In this document: in pieces, positions 9,645 through 20,482 of the stretch
How the letters are laid out: the number at the start of each line of letters is the position of its first letter
How positions within the stretch are numbered: position 1 is the first letter of the stretch
Position numbers and translations under genes: made by a program
From: Cyanobacteriota bacterium
GTDB lineage: Bacteria > Cyanobacteriota > Cyanobacteriia > Cyanobacteriales > Microcoleaceae
Assembly: GCA_025362325.1 (NCBI GenBank)
Contig: JANYGO010000136.1
Span: forward strand, 1 to 50,891
Direction of reading: 5' to 3'
DNA: 50,891 bases
Notes under the pieces: generated by a model
Database searches by the model: none
Seen by the model: only the letters and a program-made list of their open reading frames with translations
What the model was told of the DNA's origin: nothing

Positions 9645-11519
9645 CTAATTGTTGATTACCGCTTCGATAGTTTGGTGATAGATAATCCTGCCCGGAGTCG
9701 TGCGAATGAACTGATTGAGCAAATTGCCCTCTCTGTCTTCCCGAATCCGGCGGAACTTGTATTCTTTGGTCACAATACCGTCGGTGGAGGTTTCCACCTT
9801 CAGCGGTTCTCCCTCGGGTTCTGTGTTTTCTATGGCGCCTTGAAATCTCACCCACACGTATGAGTGCAAGTCCACGACTCCATGTTCGTAGGCGACAACG
9901 GCGTCTGTGAGATTAGAGAAGTAGTGACCGGCTCCTTTTTGAGCGTGTGGATTTTCGGCTGTCAAATAATAGCAACCGAGCACCATATCTTGAGAAGGAG
10001 TGACGATCGGTCTTCCCGTTGCTGGCGACATAATGTTGTTAGAAGCCAGCATCAGCAAGCGCGCTTCCGCCTGAGATTCCAGAGACAAAGGCACGTGCAC
10101 GGCCATTTGGTCGCCGTCAAAGTCAGCGTTAAAAGCCGGACAGACTAGCGGGTGAAGCTGAATCGCCCTCCCGTCCACCAAAATCGGCTCAAAGGCTTGA
10201 ATCCCCAAACGGTGCAGCGTCGGCGCCCGGTTCAGCATGACTGGGTGGCCTTCAATCACCTCCTGAAGCACGTCCCAAACGCTAGGATCGTTGCGCTGGA
10301 TTAGTTTTTTGGCTGCTTTGATGTTGTTGACGAGTCCTTGGCGGATCAAGCGGTGGATGACGAAAGGCTGGAAAAGCTCGATCGCCATTTCCCTAGGCAA
10401 ACCGCACTGATGAATCTTCAGTTTCGGTCCCACCACAATCACCGAACGCCCGGAGTAGTCAACCCGTTTCCCGAGCAAGTTTTGCCGGAAACGACCTTGT
10501 TTCCCTTCAATGATGTCCGACAGAGACTTCAGCGGGCGGTTATTGGCGCCCACCACAGTCCGGCCCCGACGCCCGTTGTCAATCAGCGCATCCACAGCTT
10601 CTTGTAGCATCCGCTTTTCGTTGCGAATGATAATCTCCGGCGCCAGAATTTCTTGCAGTCTCGCCAAGCGGTTATTGCGGTTGATGACTCTCCGATAAAG
10701 GTCGTTGAGGTCGCTCGTTGCAAAACGCCCGCCGTCTAGCTGTACCATCGGCCGCAAGTCCGGCGGAATCACCGGAATCACATTGAGCACCATCCAATCG
10801 GGATGAGAACCCGTAGCGATAAAGTTGTCAATTACCCGCAAGCGTTTAATTAACTTCGCCCGTTTTTGACCTTTAGCATTAGCAATATCTTCCCGCAACT
10901 TTTCCGCTTCGCTTTCCAGCGGAATATTTTGCAGCAAAACTTGCAAAGCTTCAGCACCGATTCCTACTTCTACGCCCGTCAGCGTGGAATCTTCGCTGTA
11001 AAGTTCGTCTTCTATTTCCAGCCAAGCATCTTCTGTGAGCAATTGCTTATATTGCAGCTTTTCTGCATTGCCAGCATTCAGCACAACATAGGCGTTGAAA
11101 TAGACAATTTGTTCGACATCTCGCAGAGGCATATCTAATAGAATTGCCATATAACTCGGGATGCCTTTGAGATACCAAACGTGAGCTACAGGAGCTGCTA
11201 ATTTGATAAAGCCCATCCGGTGACGGCGGACGCGAGATTCAGTGACTTCAACACCGCATCTTTCGCAAACAATGCCTCTATGGCGAACTCGTTTGTACTT
11301 TCCACAATGACATTCCCAATCTTTTGCAGGCCCAAAAATGCGCTCGCAAAACAAGCCATCCATTTCAGGTTTTAACGTGCGATAATTTATGGTTTCCGGT
11401 TTTGTCACCTCTCCAGTAAGCTGACCGTTGGGTAAAGTTCTCTCTCCCCATTGTCGAATTCTTTCTGGCGAAGCTAACCCAATTTTGACGTAATCAAAGC
11501 GTTGTTCTATTTTAGCCAT
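9645..11519 (-). CDS. rpoC1: DNA-directed RNA polymerase subunit gamma (N-terminal part of beta')
   Basis: A 624-residue gamma subunit holding the catalytic half of the split beta'. The start [21 protein letters not shown] is the family start; an upstream in-frame ATG would add only MESR. The zinc ribbon [20 protein letters not shown] is near residues 70-90, and the Mg-binding catalytic loop NADFDGDQM is near 460-470. It ends at [13 protein letters not shown]. Upstream lies the HNH gene instead of rpoB, giving an 85-bp gap to that gene's stop. All catalytic motifs are intact, so transcription of the operon must still cross the HNH insertion. Confidence 0.97.
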   Translation of the reverse strand: MAKIEQRFDYVKIGLASPERIRQWGERTLPNGQLTGEVTKPETINYRTLKPEMDGLFCERIFGPAKDWECHCGKYKRVRHRGIVCERCGVEVTESRVRRHRMGFIKLAAPVAHVWYLKGIPSYMAILLDMPLRDVEQIVYFNAYVVLNAGNAEKLQYKQLLTEDAWLEIEDELYSEDSTLTGVEVGIGAEALQVLLQNIPLESEAEKLREDIANAKGQKRAKLIKRLRVIDNFIATGSHPDWMVLNVIPVIPPDLRPMVQLDGGRFATSDLNDLYRRVINRNNRLARLQEILAPEIIIRNEKRMLQEAVDALIDNGRRGRTVVGANNRPLKSLSDIIEGKQGRFRQNLLGKRVDYSGRSVIVVGPKLKIHQCGLPREMAIELFQPFVIHRLIRQGLVNNIKAAKKLIQRNDPSVWDVLQEVIEGHPVMLNRAPTLHRLGIQAFEPILVDGRAIQLHPLVCPAFNADFDGDQMAVHVPLSLESQAEARLLMLASNNIMSPATGRPIVTPSQDMVLGCYYLTAENPHAQKGAGHYFSNLTDAVVAYEHGVVDLHSYVWVRFQGAIENTEPEGEPLKVETSTDGIVTKEYKFRRIREDREGNLLNQFIRTTPGRIIYHQTIEAVINN

Positions 11520-11604
11520 TCTTGACTCCAATTAATAATTTACAGTCGATTATTTGTGGTTGTTTATCTTTTTTGTTTGCCTTGTTTCACGGCTTAAATC
11601 AATG

Positions 11605-12696
11605 TTATACTCCTCTATATGTGACGTGGTTTTTAATATCATAGATGACACTTGACGATACTCCAAAGTCATCAGCGATTTTAGAGATTGATTCTCTACC
11701 TCTAATTCTTTTTCGTACTTCAAGAGCTTGCTCGAAAGTCAATTTGCGATCGAGATATCCACCCATGCGAGGAACTGGAACCTCTTCGCCTGCTTCCTTC
11801 CAAGTGACGTGATACTTAATATCGTGTATGGTTTTGCGACCAACACTGTATTCTTGAGCTACATCCTTCACTCTCTCTCCTGCTGCTAGTTTTTGCCTAA
11901 TTTCTCGCACCTTTTCCCAGTCTAATTTGGCATTGGAAAGGGGATGACTTTTGCCTTGAGTGCGTCCTTTCTTAGAAGCATCTAATAAATTTTGAGTTCG
12001 AGTTCCACCCCAAAGATGTTCTGGATTAATACAACTGGGAGTATCGCAGGTATGACAAGCATCCATCGAAATCGGAACTTCACATCCTAATTTCTCTGCT
12101 AAAACAGCACGAGTAACTGATTGGGATTTCCCATTTTTAAAGTACCTGCCATAACCACCTTGACCATCCTTTGCACCTTGAAAAATTATGCAGCCGCTGT
12201 CTTGAATTTCTCCTACAAAACCGGGGGGAACTGTAGTGAAGTTATGGGGAATTTTTGCCTGAAGTATCTTAGTAATAGTGTCATACTTTACGCCATACTC
12301 TTTTATTAGGTGGCTTTTGATGGTTCCAGCTAAATATTTACGCTGAATTTCCCGCAGTTGTTCGATCGAGAGTTGGCCAATACCCGGAATACTTTTGCGT
12401 CTGGGAGTTTTGCGATCGCGCCCCATCATCTGCTGCGTATTCTCAGCCGCAGTTCCAGCTACGAGATGTGCTGGGTTTATGCAGCTTGGATTGTCGCAGA
12501 TGTGGCAAGCAAAATAACCGGAATCTAGAAATCCTGGTATTTTTGATTCGAGGACTAATCGGTGGACTAATACCGTTTTGCCATCGAGCCACTTTCGTCC
12601 GTAACCGTTGCCAAACTTACTGCCTTGCCAGTTAATACAGCCTGTTGCCCGATCGAATTCTCCTTCAATTCCTGGGACAACTGTTACAATACTCAT
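11605..12696 (-). CDS. Tandem HNH endonuclease with HTH DNA-binding repeats, inserted between rpoB and rpoC1
   Basis: A 363-residue free-standing HNH nuclease of the HNH_3 / homing-endonuclease type. It is an internal duplication. Unit 1 has GCINWQGSKFGNGYGR (20-35), the HNH core CHICDNPSCINPAHL (64-78) and a helix-turn-helix (109-146). Unit 2 has GCIIFQGAKDGQGGYGR (168-184), CHTCDTPSCINPEHL (214-228) and an HTH (257-298). A third HTH (LTFEQALEVRKRIRG to VIYDIKNHVTYRGV, 319-363) closes the protein. The start at 12694-12696 is chosen for its strong AAGGAGA site 9 nt upstream; a longer reading adds 18 unsupported residues. It lies co-directionally in the rpoB-rpoC1 gap, where cyanobacteria normally have no gene, so mobile-element origin is inferred. 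Confidence 0.88.
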   Translation of the reverse strand: MSIVTVVPGIEGEFDRATGCINWQGSKFGNGYGRKWLDGKTVLVHRLVLESKIPGFLDSGYFACHICDNPSCINPAHLVAGTAAENTQQMMGRDRKTPRRKSIPGIGQLSIEQLREIQRKYLAGTIKSHLIKEYGVKYDTITKILQAKIPHNFTTVPPGFVGEIQDSGCIIFQGAKDGQGGYGRYFKNGKSQSVTRAVLAEKLGCEVPISMDACHTCDTPSCINPEHLWGGTRTQNLLDASKKGRTQGKSHPLSNAKLDWEKVREIRQKLAAGERVKDVAQEYSVGRKTIHDIKYHVTWKEAGEEVPVPRMGGYLDRKLTFEQALEVRKRIRGRESISKIADDFGVSSSVIYDIKNHVTYRGV

Positions 12697-12728
12697 GTCA
12701 GCGTCTCTCCTTGTTAGAGCGTTGATTC

Positions 12729-12826
12729 GCCTCAGCAGTGGTACGAACACTACTGAGGCTTTTTATTTTGAGATTGTCGATTAAAGATTTTAGATTAAAT
12801 GTTGCCAAGAAATCTAAAATCTTTAA
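12729..12826. other. Two stem-loops between rpoB and the HNH gene
   Basis: Arms TTAAAGATTTTAGATT (12781-12796) and AATCTAAAATCTTTAA (12811-12826) are a perfect 16-bp inverted repeat ending 3 bp from the rpoB stop. A second stem, GCCTCAGCAGTG (12729-12740) with CACTACTGAGGC (12748-12759), has one mismatch and is followed on the plus strand by CTTTTTATTTT, i.e. terminator-like in the opposite orientation. In the minus-strand rpo transcript both would fold between rpoB and the HNH start. They could stop, process or protect the mRNA; the sequence does not decide. Confidence 0.6.
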
Positions 12827-12829
12827 TTG

Positions 12830-15800
12830 TTAATCTTCGTCTTCGTCGCGGGAAAGCGATTCGTAAGTAGGCCGGGAGGGCGATCGCCGCCCACCTGCAT
12901 CCGCCATCAAATCGACTTCAACGTGTTCGCTGCCTTCGTCGTTGGTATTCACTTTGTGCACGGCAATGTCCAGACACAAAGACTGCAACTCCCGCATCAG
13001 CACTTTGAACGATTCCGGCGTACCGGGGCGCGGGATGGCTTTGCCTTTGACGATCGCATTCAACGCTTCATTTCTACCCTGCATATCGTCCGACTTGACA
13101 GTCAGCAACTCTTGCAAAGTATAAGCTGCGCCGAACGCTTCCAGGGCCCAGACTTCCATTTCCCCGAACCGCTGTCCTCCTTGCTGCGCTTTGCCGCCCA
13201 AGGGCTGCTGCGTTACCAGTGAGTAAGGCCCGGTGCTGCGGGCGTGGATCTTATCGTCTACTAAGTGGACGAGTTTGAGCATATAGGCAATGCCGACTGT
13301 GATCGGGCGATCGAACGCTTCGCCAGTTCTGCCATCGTAGACAATAGTCTTACCGGGGTGTTTGGGATTAAATACCCAAGGTTTGCCAGTTTTTTCCCGC
13401 GCCTCCTCTAACTTGCCATGAACGGTTTCGCGGGACTTTTCAGCGCCGTGCATTTCATCAAAAGGCACCATCTTGAAACGCATCGACAGATTTTCGCCGG
13501 CCCAGCCCAGCAAGCACTCGAAAATCTGACCCACGTTCATCCGCGAAGGTACGCCCAGGGGGTTGAGAACGATGTCAACCGGGGTGCCGTCAGGCAAGTA
13601 GGGCATATCCTCCATCGGCAGAATCCGGGACACGATACCCTTGTTGCCGTGGCGGCCGGCCATTTTGTCGCCGACTTGAATCTTGCGTTTTTGGGCGACG
13701 TAGACGCGGACAACCATGTTAGCGCCGGGGGGCAGTTCGTCACCCTGTTCGCGGGTAAACACGCGCACGTCTACGACGCGGCCTTTTTCGCCGTTGGGGA
13801 CGCGCAGCGAGTTATCGCGCACGTCTCGGGCTTTTTCACCGAAGATTGCCCTGAGCAATTTTTCTTCCGGCGGTTGGTCGGATTCACCTTTGGGGGTGAC
13901 TTTACCGACCAAAATGTCGCTGGCTTCTACCCAAGCACCCTTGCGGATGATGCCCTGTTCGTCTAGCTGGCGCAGGGCGTCTTCGCCGACGTTGGGTATT
14001 TCGCGGGTGATTTCTTCGGGGCCGAGTTTGGTTTGACGGGCTTCGATTTCGTATTTTTCAATGTGGATCGAAGTGTAGACATCTTCGTACACCAAGCGCT
14101 CGCTAATGAGTATTCCATCTTCGTAGTTGTAGCCTTCCCAAGGCATATAAGCTACGAGGATGTTTTGACCCAGGGCGAGTTCTGCCCCTTCGGTGGAGGA
14201 ACCGTCGGCTAGCACTTGACCGGCTACGACGCGATCGCCCTCATAGATCAAAGGACGCTGGTTCAAGCAGGTATCCTGGTTTGAGCGCTGATATTTTTGC
14301 AGTTCGTGCTCGATGCAGCCGGCGTATTTTTGCTTCCAAACCGAGGGCTGTTTGGTTTTGAGGTCGTCGTATTCGCGAATCAGGAAATGTTCTTCGCTGG
14401 AATTCGACTCGGCATCTACAGCCAGGGGCTTGACAATAATCCGGGTGGCGTCGATGTAGATAACTTCGCCGTTAATTTTGGAAACTACCACCATCCCGGA
14501 ATCTCGGGCAGCCTGAGCTTCCAAGCCCGTACCCACGAGGGGGCGTTCTGGTTTCAGCAGCGGCACGGCTTGCCGCTGCATATTCGATCCCATCAGAGCG
14601 CGGTTAGCGTCGTCGTGTTCCAGGAATGGAATCAGCGATGTGGCGACGGAGACGATTTGGACTGGGGAAATCGCCATGTAGTCCACCTGCATCGGAGTGG
14701 TGGTGGTAAATTCTTGGCGGTAGCGCACGGCTACGGTTTCGCCTAAGAGGTTGTTGTTTTCGTCGAGGCTGATGTCTCCGGGGGCGACGCGCAAGTCGTC
14801 TTCCTCATCGGCTGTCATGTAAACCGGGGCTTTGTCGCGCAGCACCTGTCCTTTTTCGACTGGGTAGAATGGTGTTTCGATGAAGCCGTAGGGGTTGACG
14901 CGGGCGTGAGTTGCCAAAGAGCCGATGAGTCCGGCGTTGGGGCCTTCTGGTGTTTCGATCGGGCAAATCCGGCCGTAGTGGGACGGGTGGATATCCCGCA
15001 CTGCAAACCCGGCGCGTTCGCGAGTCAAGCCTCCGGGGCCGAGGGCGGACAGCCGGCGTTTGTGGGTCAGTTCTGCCAGAGGATTCGTTTGATCCATGAA
15101 CTGGGATAGCTGGGAGGAACCGAAGAATTCCTTGATTGCTGCTACCAGCGGTTTGGGGTTGACCAGGGAAGCGGGGCTGAGGGAGTCCGCGTCGGAAACG
15201 GTCATCCGTTCGCGGATAATCCGTTCGAGGCGGTTCAAACCTACGCGGACTTGGTTTTGCAGCAGTTCTCCGACACTGCGGACTCGGCGGTTGCCTAAGT
15301 GGTCGATGTCATCGGTGGAGCCGATGTCGAATTCGAGGTTGATTAAGTAGTCGATCGCCGTCAAGATATCTTGGGATGTCAGCACCCGCGTGGTATCGGG
15401 AACGGAGAGCCGCAGTTTTTTGTTGAGTTTGTAGCGGCCGACTTTGCCCAAATCGTAGCGTTTGGGGTCGAAAAAGCGCGAGTGGAGGAGCTGTTCTCCC
15501 CCAGCTACGGTGGGGGGTTCGCCCGGTCGCAGCTTGCGGTAGAGCTCCATCAGGGCTTCTTCTTCGCCGAACTGTCCTTCTTTCTCGATCGTTTTTTGGA
15601 AGTATTCGGGGTGGCGCAAACTGTCGTAGATTTCGCCGTCTGTGAGTCCTAGGGCTTTGAGCAGCACCTGAGCTGACAGTTTGCGGGTTTTGTCGATTCT
15701 CACCCAGACTAAATCGTTTTTGTCGGTCTCAAACTTTAGCCACGCACCGCGGTTGGGGATGAGACTGGCGTTATAGGAACGGCGGCCGTTTTTGTCGGTT

Positions 15801-16213
15801 TCTGATTTGTAGTATACGCCGGGCGATCGCACGATTTGGTTGACGATTACTCGTTCGGCGCCGTTGATGATGAAAGTGCCGCGCTCTGTCATCAGGGGCA
15901 AGTCGCCGATGAAGACTTCTTGCTCTTTAATTTCGCCTGTTTCTTTGTTGATCAGGCGGGTGGGTACGTACATTTGCACTGAGTAGGTGCTGTCCCGGCG
16001 CTTGGCTTCGTCTACGTCGTATTTCGGGCGCTTGAGTTTGAAGTCTTTGCCGACGAAGTGGAGTTCCAGCTTGCCTGTGTAGTCTGTAATCGGGGAGAAG
16101 CTGTCAAGTTCTTCTATCAGTCCAGCTTCTAGAAACCAGCGAAAACTTGCCCGCTGGATTTCAATCAGGTCGGGCAAGGTGAAGGCAAATTCTGTGTAAT
16201 CTTTAGTGGTCAT
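12830..16213 (-). CDS. rpoB: DNA-directed RNA polymerase subunit beta
   Basis: A 1127-residue beta subunit, normal length for cyanobacteria. Seen from the N-terminus: [19 protein letters not shown] (12-30), the fork and rifampicin-pocket region with [37 protein letters not shown], then [22 protein letters not shown], and near the C-terminus [10 protein letters not shown] and [25 protein letters not shown]. The first reading [15 protein letters not shown] is kept because AAGGAC stands just before the ATG at 16211-16213. It follows tatD after a 602-bp gap that should hold the main rpo promoter, and is followed by the HNH gene before rpoC1. No resistance-type substitution is evident by eye. Confidence 0.97.
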   Translation of the reverse strand: MTTKDYTEFAFTLPDLIEIQRASFRWFLEAGLIEELDSFSPITDYTGKLELHFVGKDFKLKRPKYDVDEAKRRDSTYSVQMYVPTRLINKETGEIKEQEVFIGDLPLMTERGTFIINGAERVIVNQIVRSPGVYYKSETDKNGRRSYNASLIPNRGAWLKFETDKNDLVWVRIDKTRKLSAQVLLKALGLTDGEIYDSLRHPEYFQKTIEKEGQFGEEEALMELYRKLRPGEPPTVAGGEQLLHSRFFDPKRYDLGKVGRYKLNKKLRLSVPDTTRVLTSQDILTAIDYLINLEFDIGSTDDIDHLGNRRVRSVGELLQNQVRVGLNRLERIIRERMTVSDADSLSPASLVNPKPLVAAIKEFFGSSQLSQFMDQTNPLAELTHKRRLSALGPGGLTRERAGFAVRDIHPSHYGRICPIETPEGPNAGLIGSLATHARVNPYGFIETPFYPVEKGQVLRDKAPVYMTADEEDDLRVAPGDISLDENNNLLGETVAVRYRQEFTTTTPMQVDYMAISPVQIVSVATSLIPFLEHDDANRALMGSNMQRQAVPLLKPERPLVGTGLEAQAARDSGMVVVSKINGEVIYIDATRIIVKPLAVDAESNSSEEHFLIREYDDLKTKQPSVWKQKYAGCIEHELQKYQRSNQDTCLNQRPLIYEGDRVVAGQVLADGSSTEGAELALGQNILVAYMPWEGYNYEDGILISERLVYEDVYTSIHIEKYEIEARQTKLGPEEITREIPNVGEDALRQLDEQGIIRKGAWVEASDILVGKVTPKGESDQPPEEKLLRAIFGEKARDVRDNSLRVPNGEKGRVVDVRVFTREQGDELPPGANMVVRVYVAQKRKIQVGDKMAGRHGNKGIVSRILPMEDMPYLPDGTPVDIVLNPLGVPSRMNVGQIFECLLGWAGENLSMRFKMVPFDEMHGAEKSRETVHGKLEEAREKTGKPWVFNPKHPGKTIVYDGRTGEAFDRPITVGIAYMLKLVHLVDDKIHARSTGPYSLVTQQPLGGKAQQGGQRFGEMEVWALEAFGAAYTLQELLTVKSDDMQGRNEALNAIVKGKAIPRPGTPESFKVLMRELQSLCLDIAVHKVNTNDEGSEHVEVDLMADAGGRRSPSRPTYESLSRDEDED

Positions 16214-16815
16214 GGGTGTCCTTTTTCCGCAGTGGCTCTAGCTTTTTACATGGCGCCAAGGTTTGGCGTTTTTACCTTGTTGCGTTTTTTTGAGCGATTG
16301 TGTGAGAGAATTTATATGATGTTTTCGATCGCCTGCCAACTGCTGTAACGGTTTTTTGGGCTGGTTGCTCGCAGTAATTTTGTGCGGATTTTGGCTTCGA
16401 TCGAATTGTTTTTAGCTTCGATCTCTTGGTGCTTCAGTGTAAAAACCCTACACATTTGACTTCTAAAATTGACTTGACAGCTATTGCCAAATTTCTGAGG
16501 TTCCAAGTTTCTTTTGATCGGTAAGTTTGAGTGTGTAAACTTGAGGTATTGCTGGACTTTTTGACCTGCCCCGAAGGTTAGCGTGCTGGCGATCGAGCTG
16601 GCAGTTCCCGGGCGACTGCGATGGCGCCGATCGCAAGCGATGCCCGATCGGTCGGTTCTTTTAATTATAGGACGCAAATCCGATCGCAGGACACAACGCC
16701 AAAAGAATCTCAAATAAAGGATGAATCCGGTTTTTTGTGCAGGATAGAGATCGCATTTTTCCTATCCTTTGCTCCTAACTCAACCTGTTTTCTTCGTTTC
16801 TCTGTGCTGCTGAGG
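16214..16815. other. 602-bp region between tatD and rpoB (rpoB leader)
   Basis: No supported gene. An open stretch at 16312-16713 on the minus strand has no family-like sequence and no ribosome site, and is left out. The region holds several GATCG words and should contain the rpo operon promoter on the minus strand; I could not place -35/-10 boxes reliably. Confidence 0.4.
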
Positions 16816-17595
16816 CTACAGTGAAAAGCCGAATAGCTGACAGGCATTTTCGGTTGTCTGCTGGGACAAAGTTAACAGAGAAACTCCTCTCAATTTAGCA
16901 ACTTGCTCGGCTACGTAGTAGACGTAAGCTGGTTCGTTGCGTTTTCCCCGCTGGGGTACGGGGGCGAGAAAAGGGCAATCTGTCTCGACTAAGATGCGAT
17001 CGCTATTTACCATACAAGCTGATTCTTGTATTTGCAAAGCTTTTTTAAAGGTGACTGTTCCGCTAAAACTGATGTAGAAACCCAAGTCTAAAAACCACTG
17101 AGTTTCTTCGGGTGTACCTCCCCAGCAGTGCATCACGCCACGCACCGGGCCGCGTGTTTGCCAAAAGTTCCGCAGCATTTGGGCCATTGGCGCGGCGGCG
17201 TCGCGACAGTGGATAATCACTGGTTTGTTTAGTTCCCGGGCAATTTCAAGCTGTGCCTCAAACACTTTAAACTGGTGTTCGCGATCGTCACCTTTATGAA
17301 AGTCTAGTCCGGTTTCGCCGATCGCCACTACCCTAGAGTCAGAACTTGCTAATTTTCTAATCAGGCTTGCAGTTTCGTCTTTCCACTTGGCGGCATCTAG
17401 GGGATGAAGCCCCACCGCAAAGGAAACTTCTGCAAATTGATTAGCAATTGCTTGAATTCCGGCAAACTCTTCTGGCTCTACACAAGAATGAACCAACCGA
17501 ACTACACCAGCTTCGCGCCAGCGTTCTCGAATGGCTTCTAACTCAGACTTGAAAGTCTCAAAGTTGATATGAACGTGAGTATCGATGAGCTGCAT
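16816..17595 (-). CDS. tatD: TatD family metal-dependent hydrolase (DNase)
   Basis: A 259-residue TIM-barrel hydrolase of the TatD family, a two-metal 3'-5' DNase-like enzyme. The metal ligands appear in order: DTHVHIN (H7, H9 region), GETGLDFH (about 90-97), VIIHCRDA (about 128-135), [10 protein letters not shown] (about 155-164) and [10 protein letters not shown] (about 208-217). The length is typical. The gene sits between rpsT and rpoB on the same strand, an order common in cyanobacteria. The leader to rpsT contains a dispersed repeat and a purine/pyrimidine-rich tract, and no strong ribosome site is visible before the ATG. Confidence 0.93.
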   Translation of the reverse strand: MQLIDTHVHINFETFKSELEAIRERWREAGVVRLVHSCVEPEEFAGIQAIANQFAEVSFAVGLHPLDAAKWKDETASLIRKLASSDSRVVAIGETGLDFHKGDDREHQFKVFEAQLEIARELNKPVIIHCRDAAAPMAQMLRNFWQTRGPVRGVMHCWGGTPEETQWFLDLGFYISFSGTVTFKKALQIQESACMVNSDRILVETDCPFLAPVPQRGKRNEPAYVYYVAEQVAKLRGVSLLTLSQQTTENACQLFGFSL

Positions 17596-17689
17596 GGCGA
17601 ATGGGCGAATGGGAGAGGGGAAGAGAGAGAGAGGGGGAGAATCGGGAGAGTGGGAAAATCTTCCCTCTTCCTTCTTTCATCCATCTGTT

Positions 17690-17778
17690 AAGTCCGTTGC
17701 CGAACTTCGATCGGACTTTTTCCCTCAACATCCGTTAAATCCGTTGAATCCGTTACACAATCCGTTGCCGAACTTCCT
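17690..17778. repeat. Dispersed repeat copy in the rpsT-tatD gap
   Basis: Two partial units share the core GAAGTTCGGCAACGGA (minus strand) followed by several TAACGGATT-type steps. It is the same family as the in-frame copies at 402-534 and 36637-36695, here in non-coding DNA ending 7 bp from the rpsT stop. It is the reference point for treating the coding copies as insertions. Confidence 0.7.
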
Positions 17779-17784
17779 TCTGTC

Positions 17785-18084
17785 TTAGGATGCTACTTGT
17801 GTTTCGTGTGGCTTGAGGGTTCTTGCCAAGCGGGACTTTTTGCGATCGCCGTTGTTACGGTGTAGTACACCTTTTTTGACAGCTTTGTCAATTTTGCTGT
17901 AGGCCTCTGACATCCGTTGCTGCACTTCTTGCATTAATTCGGGTGTCGGAGATGCGGCGTACTTCTCAACGGTCACGAAATACTTCTTCATCAGGGTTTT
18001 GACCGCTGACTTGTAAGACTTGTTGTACAAGCGGTTGCGTTCGGCTATTTTGACTCGTTTGACAGCGGACTTAATATTTGCCAT
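17785..18084 (-). CDS. rpsT: 30S ribosomal protein S20
   Basis: A 99-residue basic protein of the small ribosomal subunit that binds 16S rRNA. It starts [30 protein letters not shown], the classic S20 N-terminus, and continues with the second long helix containing [25 protein letters not shown]. Its length and charge are as expected for the family. It heads the minus-strand rpsT-tatD-rpoB cluster and is separated from tatD by a 189-bp gap with repeat DNA. Confidence 0.97.
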   Translation of the reverse strand: MANIKSAVKRVKIAERNRLYNKSYKSAVKTLMKKYFVTVEKYAASPTPELMQEVQQRMSEAYSKIDKAVKKGVLHRNNGDRKKSRLARTLKPHETQVAS

Positions 18085-18952
18085 AGTTCTGTTGCTGGAA
18101 GTAGGTATTCATTGATACACCGTATTCTCAAGATAGTCTCAAGACACGGGATTTTGAAGGACAACCTTTTCGGGACTGAGCCACAAAAAGCTTGATTTTA
18201 AAGGCTGAGTCAGACAGTCACTACCCACTAGCTCAGATTGAGCTGAGTCTGTGGTTAATTTTTGGCGACCCTCGCGCAATAATTTTTAATTGACTCATTT
18301 AACTGCCCATTTTCTACCCTAACCATACCCAAAGGTACGATACGAGTGTTACGGAGGCGTGTTGCGAGGTTTCCACCGTCACCAGTTAAAGCCACGGTTT
18401 TTGGCGCGCAACTTTCGATTATACAATAATTTAGTGTTTTTTTATAAAAAATTTATCAGACGTTGGAAAAACTAATATAGCATCTATTCTGCTTAAAATC
18501 CCATTCCCTGAAAAATCCAAGTTAAGCTATAACAAAGAATACGGGTTATTTGGGCTTCTTGCCGAAGCACTCACCGAAGGCAGAAGGTGGAAAGCACTTA
18601 TCTAAAAGGTAGAAGGCAGCCGGAGCTGAAGGTAGAAGGGAGAAGGCAGAATAAAAATTCTCCCCCTCGGACACTTTCCCCATCGGATACTCTCCTTTTC
18701 TAGCTCGACACCCTCTCCCTCCGCACCCGGTTCTCTGGCGGGCAATTCCTAAAGGAAGGTTGTGACTTGTCCTAAGTGTGGCGAAATCCTCGACTGAGAT
18801 TTAAATGCTGCACTTAAGCCGGGAAATGACGCGAGTCTCGCGGTTTAAGAAGGTTGTGGACTGGTAGTCGCCGAGTTCTCCAGAATATCTCCACAAAAAT
18901 TCCCAATTGTCAAGCAAATGTTAGTGAATTATTGACGGCATTCCTAATCTCC
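18085..18952. other. 868-bp divergent intergenic region between rpsT and hisD
   Basis: No gene recognised. It includes a short hairpin GCTCAGATTGAGCTGAG near 18230-18247, an A/T-rich stretch at 18415-18480 and, at 18580-18655, GAAGGCAGAAGG-type low-complexity repeats like those at 31210-31300. Promoters of rpsT and hisD must lie here. A plus-strand reading extends hisD upstream to 18854, but that part shows no HisD similarity. Confidence 0.45.
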
Positions 18953-20266
18953 ATGCTGCGAATTATTACTCAGTGGGTTGAGGCGCAAGCTGAACTGCGA
19001 CGAATCTGCGATCGCACCCATGACGAACTTGTTATTCACAAAGAAGCCACCGTGCGCGAGGTGCTGCAAGCTGTAAGGCGCAAAGGCGATCAGGCTGTGC
19101 TGCAATATACTGCTGAATTTGACCGCATCACCCTAAATGCGGAAGAGTTGCGCGTCAGTGGCGCCGAATTGGATGCTGCTTACCAGCAAATATCGAAAGA
19201 ATTATTAAATGCGATTCGGCTGGCTTGCAAACAGGTAGAGGCATTTCACCGACAGCGCGTCCCGAAGTCTTGGGTGCAGTTTGGTGATGACGAGATTGTT
19301 TTGGGCAAGCGCTACACTGCGGTCGATCGCGCGGGGATCTACATTCCTGGCGGTCAGGCATCCTATCCCAGCTCCGTGATCATGAATGCGGTGCCTGCAA
19401 AAGTCGCCAAGGTTCAGAGACTGGTGATGTGTACTCCCCCCGGACAAGAGAAGAAAATGAATCCTGCGGTGCTGGTAGCGGCTCAGGAGGCGGGAGTTGA
19501 TGAGATTTATCGAGTCGGCGGGGCGCAGGCGATCGCAGCTTTGGCCTACGGTACAGAAACTATTCCGAAGGTGGATTTAATTACTGGGCCTGGAAATATT
19601 TACGTCACCCTGGCGAAAAAACTGGTTTACGGCACTGTGGGGATCGATTCTCTGGCAGGGCCCTCGGAGGTGCTGATTATTGCTGATGCTTCGGCGAATC
19701 CAGTACACGTAGCTGCGGATATGTTGGCTCAAGCTGAGCACGATTCGATGGCATCGGCGATTTTGCTGACGGCGGATTCGGTGCTGGCGAGAAAAGTCGT
19801 GGCTGAGGTAGAGAAACAGTTGGCGAATCACCCGCGCCGGACTCTGACGGAAAAGGCGATCGCCAATTACGGTTTAGTAGTCGTGGTTGAGTCTCTGAAG
19901 GCGGCAGCGGAACTCTCCAACGAGTTTGCTCCCGAACACTTGGAATTGCAAGTGGCTGATCCCTGGGCTTTGCTTGACCAAATTCGGCACGCTGGGGCGA
20001 TTTTCTTGGGCTACTCGACACCGGAAGCTGTGGGTGATTATTTGGCTGGCCCTAATCATACTTTGCCGACTTCTGGAGCTCCGCGCTATGCGTCACCGCT
20101 ATGTGTCGAAACTTTTATGAAGCATTCGAGTTTGATTGATTATTCGCCGACTGCACTGAAAAAGGTGGCTAAGGCGATTAATGTGTTGGCTGAAGCTGAG
20201 GGTTTACCTTCTCATGCTGATTCGGTGCGCCTGCGGACTGAAAATGAGGGGGATGATCAGTTTTAG
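18953..20266 (+). CDS. hisD: Histidinol dehydrogenase
   Basis: A 437-residue enzyme catalysing the last two NAD-dependent oxidations of histidine synthesis (L-histidinol to L-histidine), cytosolic and zinc-dependent. Recognisable blocks are AVDRAGIYIPGGQASYPSSV, GGAQAIAALAYGTETIP, GPGNIYVTLAKKLVYGTVGI, AQAEHDSMA, the catalytic-region FAPEHLELQV and GPNHTLPTSG near the C-terminus. The start at 18953 (MLRIITQWVEAQAEL) gives the normal length. A longer reading from 18854 adds 33 residues unlike HisD. It stands alone, not in a his operon, as is usual in cyanobacteria. Confidence 0.95.
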   Translation: MLRIITQWVEAQAELRRICDRTHDELVIHKEATVREVLQAVRRKGDQAVLQYTAEFDRITLNAEELRVSGAELDAAYQQISKELLNAIRLACKQVEAFHRQRVPKSWVQFGDDEIVLGKRYTAVDRAGIYIPGGQASYPSSVIMNAVPAKVAKVQRLVMCTPPGQEKKMNPAVLVAAQEAGVDEIYRVGGAQAIAALAYGTETIPKVDLITGPGNIYVTLAKKLVYGTVGIDSLAGPSEVLIIADASANPVHVAADMLAQAEHDSMASAILLTADSVLARKVVAEVEKQLANHPRRTLTEKAIANYGLVVVVESLKAAAELSNEFAPEHLELQVADPWALLDQIRHAGAIFLGYSTPEAVGDYLAGPNHTLPTSGAPRYASPLCVETFMKHSSLIDYSPTALKKVAKAINVLAEAEGLPSHADSVRLRTENEGDDQF

Positions 20267-20312
20267 ATGGTAGGTTTGAGTTTGCCGATCGAGATTTTCG
20301 CACTTCGGGCTT

Positions 20313-20375
20313 AAGAAACCCGGTTTCTTCCAATATCTTGCTTAAATTACGCAATTATGTTAAGAAACCGGGTTT
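20313..20375. repeat. AAGAAACCGGGTTT inverted repeat after hisD
   Basis: AAGAAACCCGGTTTCTT (20313-20329, itself a palindrome) and AAGAAACCGGGTTT (20362-20375) are complementary over 14 bp and can pair with a 32-nt loop. A related pair occurs at 42759-42830. It lies 46 bp after the hisD stop and may end its transcript, although no U-tract follows. Confidence 0.65.
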
Positions 20376-20482
20376 ATGTGTAGTTAATGATGCTGTTGGT
20401 GGGAAGCGCGAAATTGTGGAAAGTAGGCGACTATCAATGAGAAGTTTAAAGTCTAATATCTGAGATTTAAAGGTGTATTATA

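Noticed and set aside
16312..16713. 133-codon minus-strand reading before rpoB
   Set aside because: It has no ribosome site or family-like sequence and lies in the rpoB leader; probably non-coding.
18854..18952. Upstream extension of hisD
   Set aside because: Added residues are unlike HisD, and the protein from 18953 already has the normal length.
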